A stretch of 64,000 nucleotides of DNA from Impatiens glandulifera (taxonomy: Eukaryota; Streptophyta; Magnoliopsida; Ericales; Balsaminaceae): contig NC_061866.1 in the NCBI RefSeq assembly GCF_907164915.1, positions 25,313,905 to 25,377,904 of the forward strand, written 5' to 3'. How positions within the stretch are numbered: position 1 is the stretch's first letter; each line of letters starts with the position of its first letter. This document shows, piece after piece, positions 11,491 through 23,266 of this stretch. A program made the translations under genes and the position numbers. The notes beneath the pieces were generated by a model. It saw nothing but the letters and a program-made list of their open reading frames with translations. It was not told the DNA's origin and did not search any database.

Positions 11491-14400
11491 ATGAATATAG
11501 TGACATGGAACATAAAGGGACTCAATGACCCTCTAAAATGCAAAGAAACCAGGAGGATCATTGAGAATCAGAAGATCACTATTATGGGTATTCTTGAGAC
11601 AAAAGTCAAGAGTCGGAACGTTGAGAAGGTTAGCAAACTGTGTATTGATAGTAGTTGGGAAATCATTCACAACTCAAATGACAAAACATGCAGAATCTGG
11701 GTTATTTGGGATAACAAAGTTGTTGAGGTTAGGGCTCTCTTTTCGAATGATCAAGTAATCCTGGTGGAGGTCAAAGAGAGAATCACAAGAATTGTGTTTA
11801 ATCTTTCTATTGTCTATGGTAGCAACTCAAGCACTTACAGAAGACTCCTCTGAAATTGTCTCAGAAACTAGATCGGTATTGATAAATCTTGGACTGTCCT
11901 CGGTGATTACAAAGTAACCAGAAACAAATCTGATCGTAGCCCAGAATCTGAAATAACTCGGGATATGATTGACTTTAATGACTACATCAGAGATATGGGT
12001 TGTATCGAGCCTACCAATTCTGGGAACTTCTTCACTTGGTCTTCTACGAGAGGGAATGAGCAAATTAGAAAAAGTAGAATTGACAGATGTATGGTAAATG
12101 AGAACTAGATTAACCAATTTCCGAGAAGTCAACTTCATGTTCTGAATCCGGGTATATCTGATCACTGTCTAATTAAATTGTTCTGGGAAAAGGAAGAAAG
12201 GTTCAAAAGGCCCTTTAAAATTTTCAATTTCTGGATGGACAATGATAAATTCAAGGGTATTCTCGAAAGTGTATGGTCTACAAATGTTAGAGGTTCCAAC
12301 ATGTACAGGGTTTCTGAGAAGCTTAAGCTCTTGAAGAATCATCTCCAAAGCTTTGATAAGAAGACGTTCAACAATATCTCTAATAGAGTTCTAGCTGATA
12401 GAGAAGAACTAGAAGAGGTTCAGAAAAAGTTATTAAGGGATGATAGTGATGAACAACTCAATGAAACAGAAAGGTATGCGCTTGAAAACTTCAGGAAGCT
12501 GAGTCTGCTTGAAGAGAATTTTGTTAGACAGAAATCAAGACAGAGCTGGCTCTCGTTGGGTGACAAAAACACAACTTTCTTCTACAGAAAATGTAAGGCT
12601 AGAAACTTGAGAAACAATGTGTACAGTCTGAAGAATGATGATGGTGAATATGTTTAAGGTCAAAAGGGTGCACAAGATCTGGCTATTGATTTCTATAAGC
12701 AACTTATGGGTACAAGAAAGCAGCATCAAAGTCACCTGAATACCTTGTATCGGATTATTGATAGGAAAATCTCTGCAGAAGATAGTCGCGAGTTGATAAG
12801 GGTGATCATTAAGGTTGAGGTTAAAGAAGCTCTGTTTAGTATTGATGGGAATAAAAGTTCGGGTCCTGATGGGTTTAATGCACAGTTTTTCAAAGACTAT
12901 TGGTCGGTTGTGGGTAAAGATGTTACTGATGGGGTTCTGGAGTTTTTCAAAAACAGGAAGATGTTAAAGAAATGGAATACAACGGTTCTAACCTTGATCC
13001 CGAAAACTACTGTATCAGAGAAAGTACAAAATTTCAGACCAATTTCCTGCTACAATGTGATTTATAAAATAATTTCAAAAATCATTTCTAAACGTTTTAA
13101 AAATGTAATAGGAAAAATAATAAATCTTAATCAATATGCATTTATCCCTGGTAGGACAATCTTTCATAATATTCTTCTCATGCGGAGCCTATTAAAAGGC
13201 TACGGGAAAAAGAAAATATCCCCGAGAGTGGCTTTCAAAATAGATATCAAGAAAGATTTCGACTCTGTTAGATGGGAAGTCATTCGAGACTTTCTGGTTG
13301 TTTATGCTTTTCCTATGATTTTTATCGATTGGATTATGCAATGCGTTTCATCATCCTGTTTTGTTGTTAGCGTCAATGGAGTCCACGAAGGCTATTTCAA
13401 GGGTGAAAACGGGGTAAGGCAAGGGGACCCCCTCTCTTCTTACCTTTTCGTAGCTATCATGGCGATCTTTAAGAGCATCTTCGCAATGTTCCGAAAGAAT
13501 CGTCCATACATCTTTCACCCATTCTATGAGGTAGAGGAGGTAACACATTTATGATTTGCTGACGATTTGTTCATTCTAGCGCACACAGACGTTGATTTCA
13601 TTAAAACTATTAGGGCTGCACTAACGTTATTTTCTGAGGTAACAGGTTTAACTATTAATGAAAGCAAAAGTGTGACATTTTATGGAGGCATGAAGGACGA
13701 AACAAAGCAGGACATATTCAACAACATGGTCATCAAGGAAGGCAGCTTTCCCATAAGGAACTTAAGAATTCCATTAACTGCGAAGCAGATCGATATCTCA
13801 CACTACAAGCCGCTGATTGAAAAGGTAAAAAACACGATATCTGGCTAGGCAGCGAAAAAACTTTCTTATGTAGGGAGGATCGAACTTATCAAAACCGTGG
13901 TTATGGGCATAGTTGGCTACTGGACGCAGCAAATGGTCATTCCGAAGAAGGTAATGAAGGAACTCGATACGCTGATGAGAAACTTTATCTGGGGTAGTAG
14001 TGGAAGAGAAGGAAAGAAAGTCAAATGGACCGCTCTCTATAAACTAAAGGACGATGGAGGCATTGACTTAAAGAACTGTATCGAGTGGAACAAGGCTCTA
14101 ACCTTCAAGCATCTGTGGGCTTTGGAGCGCAATCAGGAGTCACTATGGATCAAATGGGTGCATACGAGGTTTATGAAACATGAAACAAACATCTAGACCT
14201 GCAAAATTCACGAAGGTATGAGCTGTTCTTTGAAAAAGAATCTTAAACTAAGAAACGATATTGCAGATCTTTATGACATCCGACTAGAGGACGGGAAATG
14301 CACTTTATTCTGGCACGACCTCTGGTTCAAAAACCAACCTATCATTGACAAGGAGGAGTTTCAAAATACCCGTATCAGAAGGGACTGCGCAAAAGCGAAA

Positions 14401-15142
14401 ATCAGAGACATCAAAGACGGGAATTGGAACTTGCTCTTAAGAAGAATTCCAGAAAGAAAGAGGATACTTGATCATATAAGTAACATACAATTACACGACA
14501 GACCGGATATTCATGAATGGAAAGCTGAGGACAATGGGAAACTGGTATTGAAGAAAATATGGGAGGTAGTCTGAGAAAAAACGCAGAAAGTAGAATGGGC
14601 TCCTCTTGTATGATCAACGAAGATTATCCCTCGACACCAGTTCATCCTATGGCTCGCCTTCTAGGAAAGACTCAGCACTCGTGATCGTATCAGCAAGTAT
14701 ATGAGCATCTCGGACGCGAGCTGTCTTCTATGCATAGGAAATGAAGAAACCATAGATCACCTATTCGGGAGCTACTGTATTGCTTCGGAGCTTTGGGGAC
14801 AGATTCTATAAAAGCCTAGAGCTGATTAGTTTCTCGAGCAAATGGAATGAAATCAAAGAAGCAACACTACTCAAAGCCAAGGGAAATAGATTTGCAACAA
14901 ACGTGTTCAAGTGCGGTTTTAGAGCAGTGGTGTATAACATTTGGCAAGAACGGAATGCAATGGTATATGGTAGAACCCGCAGGAGCATTGACGAATTATG
15001 GAAAAATATTGTATCGGATTGCAGCGCCCTCGCGAGAACGTGGAGAGGAATTCCAAGCACAGAGCAGAACTGGAATATCTATAGGAACTGGAGTTTACCG
15101 TTTTTTAAACTCACTAGAATTGAAAGCATTGTAAACAGATAA
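11491..15142 (+). pseudogene. LINE ORF2: endonuclease, reverse transcriptase and zf-RVT, inactivated by stops
   Basis: One reading frame runs from 11491 to about 14780, then shifts to end at 15142. The endonuclease starts MNIVTWNIKGLND, keeps ILETKV, SRIDR and SDH, but the usual GDFN position reads GDYK, so a metal-binding residue looks lost. The reverse transcriptase spans about 12850-13850 with SSGPDGFNAQFFK, LIPK, NFRPISCYNVIYK, GVRQGDPLSSYLF and an intact FADDL at 13555-13569. A zf-RVT module (CLLC...DHLF) and IWQERNA follow at 14700-14980. In-frame stops include 11851, 12106, 13846, 14194, 14572, 14611 and 14662; most sit where relatives have Trp. The protein would nick DNA and copy element RNA onto the target; this copy cannot. 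Confidence 0.93.
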
Positions 15143-15295
15143 TTCATTTACGTTTTTAGCTTTTTAGCTTTTATTCAGAATGTTATGACTTCAAAATCAT
15201 TCTAGGCCTGTCTAGAATGATCTCTTAAACTCGTGGTTTTTTTCCCTTTTTTGGGAATTTTTAATGAAATAACGCTAAGTCGTTTTTTCAAAAAA
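15143..15295 (+). other. LINE 3' UTR and poly(A) tail
   Basis: A 150-base non-coding tail follows the ORF2 stop and ends in nine or more A residues (from about 15290) immediately before the right target duplication. Confidence 0.75.
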
Positions 15296-15311
15296 AAAAT
15301 TAAAATTTGAA
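15296..15311 (+). repeat. Right target-site duplication of the LINE
   Basis: Identical to 5904-5919 in direct orientation, directly behind the A tail. Confidence 0.8.
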
Positions 15312-15800
15312 GTTAAGGAATAAACTTGTAAATTAATTATTTTTTTACCATTTATAGTAAATTTTTAATAGTTTATAATAATTTTAATTTTAATATTTTA
15401 TACGATTTTACATAAAAAAAAACAATTTAAATTTATAAACTAAAAAACATATATTTATTCAAATAAATATATTTATGTGTTTGATGAATTAACGTGTTTT
15501 TAATGTTATTTGTTTATTATTATTATTTTAATTAATTATATATTTAAATAATAATAATAATAGTAATATATAATTAATATTAGTTTAAAATAAATTATCA
15601 CCACTAGAATTAAATTTTGAATTTTATGAATTTACAATTATTTTAAATAAATTCTATATTTTAACAATATTAAACTAGTCACTCAAAATTGAATTTAATA
15701 TTTTGACTTAAGCTTTTGTTACTTAAATTTACTTGTTATACGATTCTTTTAATTAAATTGAATTATTTAAAAAATAATCATCTTATTTATTATAAATTAA
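15312..15800. repeat. AT-rich dispersed repeat related to 4430-5480
   Basis: The order of landmarks (CATAAAAA, GTTATTTGTTTATTATTATT, TTTTGAATTTTATG, TCACTCAAAA, CTTTTAATTAAATTGAATTAT) matches that in 5080-5460. It is the downstream half of the repeat copy into which the LINE inserted. No gene is seen. Confidence 0.65.
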
Positions 15801-15925
15801 ATTAAATTATAATAAATATTCGGAGTGTAAGAAAGAGTTAATTAGATTTAGCTATATCAAAAACTATACAAAGAAAGTATTCAGAATAGATAAGATGATT
15901 ATTTTTTAAATAATTCAATTTAATT
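15751..15925. repeat. 40-bp inverted repeat (fold-back) with about 95-bp loop
   Basis: Arm 15751-15790 and arm 15886-15925 are reverse complements with one mismatch in 40. The arms are AT-only apart from a few bases. The right arm lies just before the copia fragment at 16124. Confidence 0.8.
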
Positions 15926-16123
15926 ACAATAGGCTGTTTTTTGAAAACCAAAAATAGCTGATAGAAAGACATAACCTGATGAGCTTTTCATGTCTTCTAC
16001 ATCCCTATCATAGTCGATACATATTGATGTATCCCAAGAACTCCTCATTTTCACTATTTTTGTGTACAGCTCATAGTTTCTTTTTATATTTCAACACTCT
16101 TTTTTACAGAGTTAAGTTAAAGC

Positions 16124-16565
16124 TCAGTAGAAGCATCCACTAACAAGGTCAATGGCAACATCAAATCTGACATTGTAAAAATACCTCAAACTACCTATAA
16201 TATGCTTGTAGGTGGTAGAATTAACCCTTATACCTCCATCATATTTAATGAGTTTATTTCCTAAAACAATAGGATTATTTAAAGAGTAACATAAGTTCAT
16301 TCCAATAATTTCAAAATTTTGGCAGCATTTTTCGTTTGATAGATAAAAATACCTGTTATTTTGTAGTATTTCAACTCCAAAAAAATATCTCAATTTACCC
16401 CTAACAATCATTTCAAATGCCTTCATCATAGACTAAAATAAATAATTTGTAACTCATTATTGCTAGTAAATAACAGATTGTCAACATACAAGATAACTAT
16501 TAAAATATCATTATTCAAGTATGATTTAACGAAAATAGTAGACTCAAAAGACACCTTTCAAATCA
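16124..16565 (-). pseudogene. Ty1/copia reverse transcriptase fragment
   Basis: On the minus strand the frame contains LYVDNLLFTSNNE, then GKLRYFFGVEILQ and IIGSLRYFYNVRFDVAIDLVS, the ordered end of a copia RT and the start of the RNase H region. The active-site YVDD reads YVDN. About 145 codons survive with internal stops and no LTR can be tied to it. It belongs to a different copia family from the piece at 17360-20180. Confidence 0.85.
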
Positions 16566-17021
16566 TTCTTGAATGAAGTGCGACTCGATGCGACTAACTC
16601 AAGCCCTTGGAGCTTATTTCAGGCCATATAAAGACTTGCAACTTATATACGGTGGAATTGGGCCTATGATTTTGAGACCCAATTTGGTGTGCCTCATTGT
16701 TAGGTACAAAAAAGGAGAGGAAGATACATACGATTATTTGTTGGATTCAAAAATGCGTGAATTCACATAATGGTGAAGATGTCAATCAAATCGTATTATT
16801 ATAGAAATGTCAACTAAATCGGCACAAGATTATATTATGGTAGAGATGTCAAATGTATCACATGATCTTTACCCTAATTTTGAATTCTAAAAGCATATAT
16901 ATATATATATATATATATTGTAAACGAAAGAGGGTGTGAGACTAAAACCTAGAACAAACAAAGAGAGTTAGAGTTTGTAAACCCTATTGAATCGATTCTC
17001 CGAAAGAAGGACGTATGACAT
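16566..17021. other. Unassigned spacer with (TA)n microsatellite
   Basis: A 65-codon open frame at 16573-16770 resembles nothing I know. A (TA)n run of about 26 bp occupies 16892-16918. Nothing else is supported. Confidence 0.5.
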
Positions 17022-17353
17022 TGTTGGTCCGAACTTGGATAAGATCCTTGTGTCGTTATTGCAACGAAGTCACAATCAAGACTTGGATGATCGAACCATG
17101 AAGAAATTTATTAGAAGGTGAATAAAGACTTTAGAGAATGAAGCAACCTTGAATTAAATTCTGTCTATTGACTTGTTGAAATAAGAACACGATTACAACT
17201 TATATAAAGTAAACAAAACTTAGACATTAAATTAAGAGACTTGAAGAGTCTCATTAACTAGAGATAAGACCAAGAGAATTGAACAATCCAAGAGACTCTT
17301 AAATAACAAAAAAAAATACACATTAATTATTATTAGTACTTTAATTTCTAACA
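17022..17353 (-). mobile_element. Copia 3' LTR (minus strand)
   Basis: Reading minus, a polypurine tract (AAGGGGAG, 17354-17361) overlaps the end of the pol frame and is followed by TGTTAG at 17353. The likely far end is CCAACA at 17022, giving about 332 bp. A TATA box (TTTATATAAG) lies at 17199-17209, as expected inside an LTR. The far end is inferred because no partner LTR is visible. Confidence 0.6.
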
Positions 17354-17359
17354 CTCCCC

Positions 17360-20180
17360 TTAAAGTGATATTCGATGAACTAGTCCCAACTTAAATCGTA
17401 AATCTTCGAAAGGACCTTTAGGAAGTGATTTTGTGGAGATATCAACAACATTGTCTTCACTCCTTATTGCAACAATCTCAATGATTCCCTCAAGTACTTT
17501 TTCAAGAATAAAGTGATGCTCCAACTCAATGTGTTTTGTCCTCGCATTAAACACAGGATTTGAAGTCAATTTAATAGCACTCAAATTATCTCCATGGATA
17601 TGAATCGACTGATCAAACTTGACATGAAAATCCTCCTAGAGTCTATGAAGCCATATGCACTCTTGTGTTGTGTGAGCATATGCTTTGTATTTTTCTTTTA
17701 TTGTAGACAGGGATACCGATCCTTGTTTCCTGCTACTCCAAGATATGCTATTGTTTTCACAAAGAAAAACAAACCCATATGTGGACCTTCGATCAACTCG
17801 ATCTCCAACAAAGTCAGCATCCGCAAATCTTTGCAAGACAAATTTTGCATCTTTTTTATAGAGTAGACCAATATCTAGTGAGGTATCAATATACTTCAAA
17901 GTTTTCTTTGCTTCCTCGAGGCGTGGTTTCCTTGGCTCATGCATGTATCGACTCACCACTCCAAATGCATAAGAAATGTCAGGCCTTGTTATAGTCAGAT
18001 AAATTAGACTTCCCACATGAGCACGATAGGGACGAGGATCTGGTAAACATGTTCCTTCGTCTCGACTGAGTTTGGGATTTACGTCGAGAGGAGTATAGCT
18101 CTTTTATCCATCAGTCATACCAAATTTATCTACCAAATTCTTTACGTAGTTGATCTACGATACACACAAACCTTTATAAAAAAAATTTGATTTGTAAGCC
18201 AAGGAAAGTTCCAAATTCACCATGCTTCTTCATCTCAAAGCGAAGCGAGAGTTCATCTTGTAGCCGAGCAACCTCATCCTAGTTACTGTCCGTCAAGATT
18301 ATGTCATCCATATAGAAGCACCACCACCATCTTTCATTGATGCTTCTTTATAAATAAACTTGAGTCAGATTCTGAAGCTTTATACCCATAAAACAAATGA
18401 TATTCTACAATCTTTCCATACCAAGAATGCGGGGCTTGCTTTAATCCATATAGTGTCTTCTTAAGTCTACAAACCAACTGGTCACCACCCTTCTTCTCGA
18501 ATCCAAGTGGTTGTTTCATATATATTGGGAGATCAAGTTCTCCTTAGAGAAATGCATTCTTGACATCCAATTTCCATAACTTCCATTGAGAACTTACTAC
18601 TAAGGCCAACACAATGCGAATTGATATCATCTTTTCAACTTGGCTGAATGTCTCCTCGTAACCTTCTCCATACTTCTATGAGAATTCCCGAGTGAGCAAT
18701 CTAGCTTTGTATCGATCTATGCTTCCATCAGCCTTTTTTCTTGATTCGATGCACCCACTTACATGTGACTGCTTGAGTATTAGGAGGCTTAAGAACAACG
18801 TCCCATGTCTCATTATTCTTGAGAGCGTGCATTTCCTCCTTCATTGATGTCACCTATTCCTTGAAATTATTTGCTTTATTATAAGAAGTGGGTTCCTCAT
18901 CGTCTATTGTGTTTGCCAAGAAATAAGAGAAGGTTGTTACAAAATTATCATCCCTGAATCAACAGGGCCTTACAATGTTCCTTTTTGGTCGAGATTCCCC
19001 ATTCAAATGTTGACTAGATTCTTCCTGATGTGGACTTCCTGGTAACCTTTCACTTGCTAATCCTTCATCGACTAAAGTAACTTAAGCTAAGTCAGGGCTC
19101 TCCCTATCACTGTTATCAATACTATAGGAGCTTTCCGTAAACATGGATATGAGAATGTCAGTCTGAATAGTTTCTTCAACATCCTTGATGTAGTGCAAAG
19201 ATATTTCGTCGAAAACCACATCTTTCGACACAATACATTTATGGGTTGATGGATCCATACACCGCCACCCTTTCCTTCTCTGGTCATAGCCGACGAACAC
19301 ACATTTGACTACATTTACGTCCAATTTGCTCATTCTCGAGTCTGAAATATGGACATAACAATTAGATCCAAAAACTCGAAAATACTTAGCATTTGGCTTA
19401 AAACTAAAAAGCATCTCGAATGGAGATTTGAACTTATTTGGGTTAAGTGGAACTCGATTGATGACATGGGAAACACAACTCATGCCTTCTTCCCATAACT
19501 ACTTTGATATATTCTTCATATGCAGCCACGACTTACAAGTCTCTGTAAGGTGTCCAATCTTCCTTTCGGCAATCCCATTCTGTTGTGGGGTCTCAGGAAA
19601 AGAGAGTTATCTTTTTATTTCATTTTTCCTACAAAACAATCCAAACTCTTTTGAGCAAAATTCCCCACCATTGTCTGTCTGCAATAGTCGAATTTTCCTA
19701 TCTTGTTCTCTTTCTACTGTCTCCTTAAACTCGAGAAATTTAGAGAACACTTCGAACTTATCTTTCACGAAGTACACCCAAGTGAACCGAGAAAAATCAT
19801 ACACAAACAACAACATATATTTATTTCTCGAGTATGAGGCAGTTCGAGTTGGTCCCATCAAGTCACTATGAACTCGATTCAAAGGACCATTACTTATCGA
19901 TACAGAGTTGTCAAATGGAAGTCGATGAGTCTTCCCATATTGACATCCTTCACACACACTTCTCTCCTCGATCCTCAGATATTCAGGTAGACCTTCGACA
20001 AGTTTCTTTCGAGACATAACACTAAGCTTAGTCATATTAAGATGCCCAAGTATGCCATAGAAAGATGTGTTTTTGTCGTTCACCTTTTTGATGTACGAAT
20101 TTGAAGCATCACTAAATTCTAATTCAAAGCTTATAATTGGTACAAAGCATCCTTCTTGGAATAATGGTGGAAACACGTAT
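17360..20180 (-). pseudogene. Ty1/copia pol remnant: GAG-pre-integrase, integrase, RT, RNase H
   Basis: Read on minus from 20180 the order is classical copia: GAG-pre-integrase (YGILGHLNMTKLS, CEGCQYGKTHRLPF), integrase core (HSDLMGP, FVYDFSRFTWVYF, TDNGGEF), integrase C-terminus (19082-19483), RT (CRLKKTLYGLKQAPHSWY at 18400-18490, intact YMDDIIL at about 18297-18320), and RNase H (RPDISYAFGVVSRYM, SSRKQGSVSLST, TKHIELEHHFI). The frame is broken by several stops and shifts. Gag, the 5' LTR and the primer site are missing; the right side ends abruptly at about 20180. Pol would copy and integrate the element; this copy is dead. Confidence 0.9.
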
Positions 20181-20476
20181 GAAATGGAATTGAACGAAAT
20201 TCGGAATTGTAATCAAGCATAGGATGAACGGTTATCGATGCAGAATTTCCCTTCGATCGGATTGAAGCACTGATATCTTCCATGGATGTGGTGATTAGAC
20301 GTTTAAATATGGCATAATGTAGAAACAACTAAGAACCAAGAGGTGTAGGGGAAGGAGACTTCTGAGGTGATAATTTTCACGATCATAAGCGAGGTGAGGA
20401 GATGAGATACCAGAATAGTGACCAGGACCATTAGGATCATATGTACCAACCGCCGATGAGACTTTCAAAAATGTAT
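20181..20476. other. Unassigned junction sequence
   Basis: Minus-strand open frames here (20131-20328 and 20295-20483) are Ser/His/Pro-rich and do not match copia or gypsy domains that I know. They sit exactly between a copia pol remnant and a gypsy gag remnant, so they may be a captured fragment or an unrelated spacer. Confidence 0.35.
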
Positions 20477-21080
20477 TTCCCAAAGTTTAATAGCGATGAG
20501 GTGGATGACTGAATCTATTATGTGGAGATGGTTTTCCAAGTGGATTGAACGTTAAAGGAGTCTAAACTAGAGTATGTTTATGCACACCTGTCTAGGTGAG
20601 CTCGTGGCTGGTTTAACTCACATCTACAACACATGCTACTTAGACGAGATATGAATTGGACATAGTTAAAAACATTGGTCTTAAAAGAATTCAGTCATAG
20701 AAAATTCAATGATCCATTAGATGAATGAAAGAATCTCAATAAAACAACATCGGTTAATGAGTATGGTAAGAATTATCTGAATGTGATCTATAAACTTTCT
20801 CATCTCACCGAAGAAAATTCTATTAAAGGCTACCTAAATAGTTTAAAGAGAAGAAATAACTAATCTTATTAGAATTCAGAACATAATTCCTTATTAGAAG
20901 TTATGGGCATGGCCAAGCTACAAGAAAGGACTAATTAGAAATTACAAGATGCATTATGTGATTCATTGGTGCGAAGATGCTACTTATCTAATAAGGGAAG
21001 TCCACTTCTGCCTACACCAAGATAACTTGCATTTAGAAATAGGACTAACAAAAGTGGAGTCTCTCTTAGACTAGCTACAC
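20477..21080 (+). pseudogene. Ty3/gypsy gag (Retrotrans_gag) remnant
   Basis: One plus-strand frame from 20478 stays in register for about 200 codons with roughly nine stops. It shows the gag order: PKFNSDEVDD, IYYVEMVFQVD, LKESKLEYVYAHL, ARGWFNSHL, LVLKEFSHRKFNDP, SVNEYGKNYLNVIYKLSHL, LNSLK and LLEVMGMAKLQE. Several stops replace Trp. No zinc knuckle or pol follows; the frame is cut at about 21080, where an ORF-X copy begins. Confidence 0.75.
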
Positions 21081-21094
21081 AATTTTCTAGTACT

Positions 21095-23185
21095 TCTAGT
21101 AGATGTTACAGGAAAGAGTGTTGTGTCTGAACTCACAGAAGGGGCCTTTTCGAAGCCTTTGTCCCCTTTCGAAATTATGAGAACAACAAAGGGCATTCGC
21201 GGTATTGTAATCGGTGAACCTTTGCCAACTGTTAAACCAGTTGTGGTTCTTGGAAAGGGAAAGGGGATTGCTACAGAATCTCCAAAAAAGGTTTCTGAAG
21301 CCAGCTGTATTGCCAACCTTGTGATGGAGGAAGTTGAGATTAATATCTTCGATACTTGGGTGAACTACAGATTAGCCACTCAATTTGTTGAAATGTTTTC
21401 GAAAAAGGAAATTATGATAGAATGGAAGAATTTTATTAAGACAGAGAAGAGAGTCCTGAAATGGGCTAAAACTGATGAGGTCTCTAAAGCCCTCAAAACA
21501 AAAGATTTAGTGGTGACTAATATCATGGGAGGTATCCTGTTTCCCATTATTGAGAAGAGAATGGCCAACTTCAACTCGCTCGACAGGGATGCTCCTACAG
21601 AGCAGAACGCTTTGAAGCGATTGGACCTCATTATGAATGTCTATTGTTCGACAGTCCTTCAACAAGTTCACGGAACAGAGTCTTCCGGGTTGAGCCTGTT
21701 TCATGATCTGTCTAGTGAAGATGAGCCAATGGATATTTTTGATGTTGATCGATCTGTTTTAGAATAAGATGAGTAGGCTGCTGCCCATCTCATTGAGTTG
21801 GCGAACAAATCGTTTAAGGAGAACCGATTAATGGCGCAACAGATTGTTGAACAGACTTTAGTCTTGGGTCAACTTGAAATAATTTATGAAGTAGAGGAGG
21901 TTGTTGTTGAAGCTCTTCAAAAACCTATTTAACAGAAGGAGACATCTGAGGTGGCTCCTCCTACTCTTAATGAAGAAGAACTTCAAGTGGTTGAAGAAGA
22001 ATCAACAAAGATTGTTGATCAGTCTCCTGAATCAGATGCTAAGGGGGAACCCTTGAAGGAGGTATATTCCGAGAAGATTCCCTCTACCGAGGGGGAACAA
22101 GCTAATAAAGACGATTCTTCATCCTCATAAGGATTACCTTTGAAAAAATGTTTCATTCCTTGTTCACCAGTTCTTCGATCATATCCCATCAAAACAATGG
22201 AAGACATTGTTGACAGAGTTGTTGAATTACCCCTTCATTTTGAAGGTATTTCAGAACAGATTCATCAAGTATGTGCAAACATTCTCAATGATCAAGAGCA
22301 GTCCAAGGATGCGTCCAAGGCTCTCTCTTCTCATTCCAAAGATAAAGAACCGGAACATTCTTTACAAGTAAATACGCACGTGACTCTAATTCTCACTGCT
22401 CCAGCTTGTTCTCAGGCTGTGTCCTCTACTGCTCACTCTTCAGAAGAAGCTTCCCTAGAGGAGCAAACTTATGTAACTCCATGTTGGATGCTATGAACTC
22501 CTTATGACAGAATATGCTGGACATGCAGTCCAGATTGACTAATTTTGAGAAGGGCTCAATTTCAAGCAAGAAAGAGGTGTCTTCTATTCTTTCTACTCAG
22601 AAAGAATTAGAGAAGACTATGCATAGAAATACTTATGAAGTAAACATTATGAATACTACATACAAGAAGTTTGAGAATAATTTCTTTAATCGTCAATCAG
22701 AGTAGTATGCCAAATCAAAGACTTTCACCCTGGAGCATCATCAAGATGTTATATCAGTAATGAATCTCTTGCTAGACCAAATGATGGAGATGTCCAATGA
22801 ATTGATTAGAGATGAAGTCGAGCGAATAGAGCAAGCCGACACTTTTGCAAGGTCTGTTCAAGCTGTTGAAGTATCTGAGGATGCTGCGGCTAAAGAAAAA
22901 GTCCTTATTGAAGCTGATAATGTTAAAAAGGGGGAAGGTAGCTCTAGAGGTGGTCTCTCAAGAGGTGGAGCTGCTAGAGGAACCCGATCGAAATCAAAAC
23001 GCAAAGCTTTTGAAGAGAACAAAGAAGGCTACATATCAGTAATGAAAGGTCCAGGTCGTGGAGGCGACAGAGGTGGTGGAAGTGGAGGCAGCCGAGATGC
23101 TATCACTCGATTCCATGACCTACTAACGAGAGAATCTCTTTCTGAAGGCGATGCAGATCCAAACGTGAAAAGAGAAGGACCATAA
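21095..23185 (+). pseudogene. ORF-X copy 1: retroelement accessory protein, N-terminus missing
   Basis: The first recognisable codons (DVTGKSVVSELTEG) match the middle of the copies at 31512-35043 and 56720-58557, so the N-terminal domain is absent. It keeps the linker to GKGKG, the core around INIFDTWV and EKRVLKWAKTDEVSKAL, the SSGLSLFHDLSSEDEPMDI block, an acidic linker, a coiled-coil stretch (about 22514-22900, including EKTMHRNTYEVN and VERIEQADTFARSVQAVE), and a Gly/Arg tail (SSRGGLSRGG, GRGGDRGGGSGG) ending at 23185. Stops occur near 21766, 21931, 22129, 22494 and 22703. No LTR is attached; the N gap starts 81 bases later. Its job is unknown; the tail suggests nucleic-acid binding. Confidence 0.75.
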
Positions 23186-23266
23186 ATCTCTTTCTTTGCT
23201 TTTCATATTTGAAAACTTATGTTGGAATATTTTGGTGAACTACTTTGATTTCTATCGTATTTGATG

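Larger units (their letters stand above)
5920..15295 (+). mobile_element. L1-type LINE (non-LTR retrotransposon), full length but inactive
   Basis: The element is bounded by a direct target duplication, opens with a GC-richer leader, carries ORF1 (DUF4283 and zinc knuckle) and ORF2 (endonuclease, reverse transcriptase, zf-RVT), and ends in a short untranslated region and a run of A. At about 9.4 kb it is long for a plant L1 (5-7 kb is usual), mostly because ORF1 spans about 4.8 kb. Both frames are interrupted, so it cannot move by itself. The sequence outside the duplication rejoins to match a related AT-rich repeat at about 4420-4450, which supports the borders. Confidence 0.92.
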
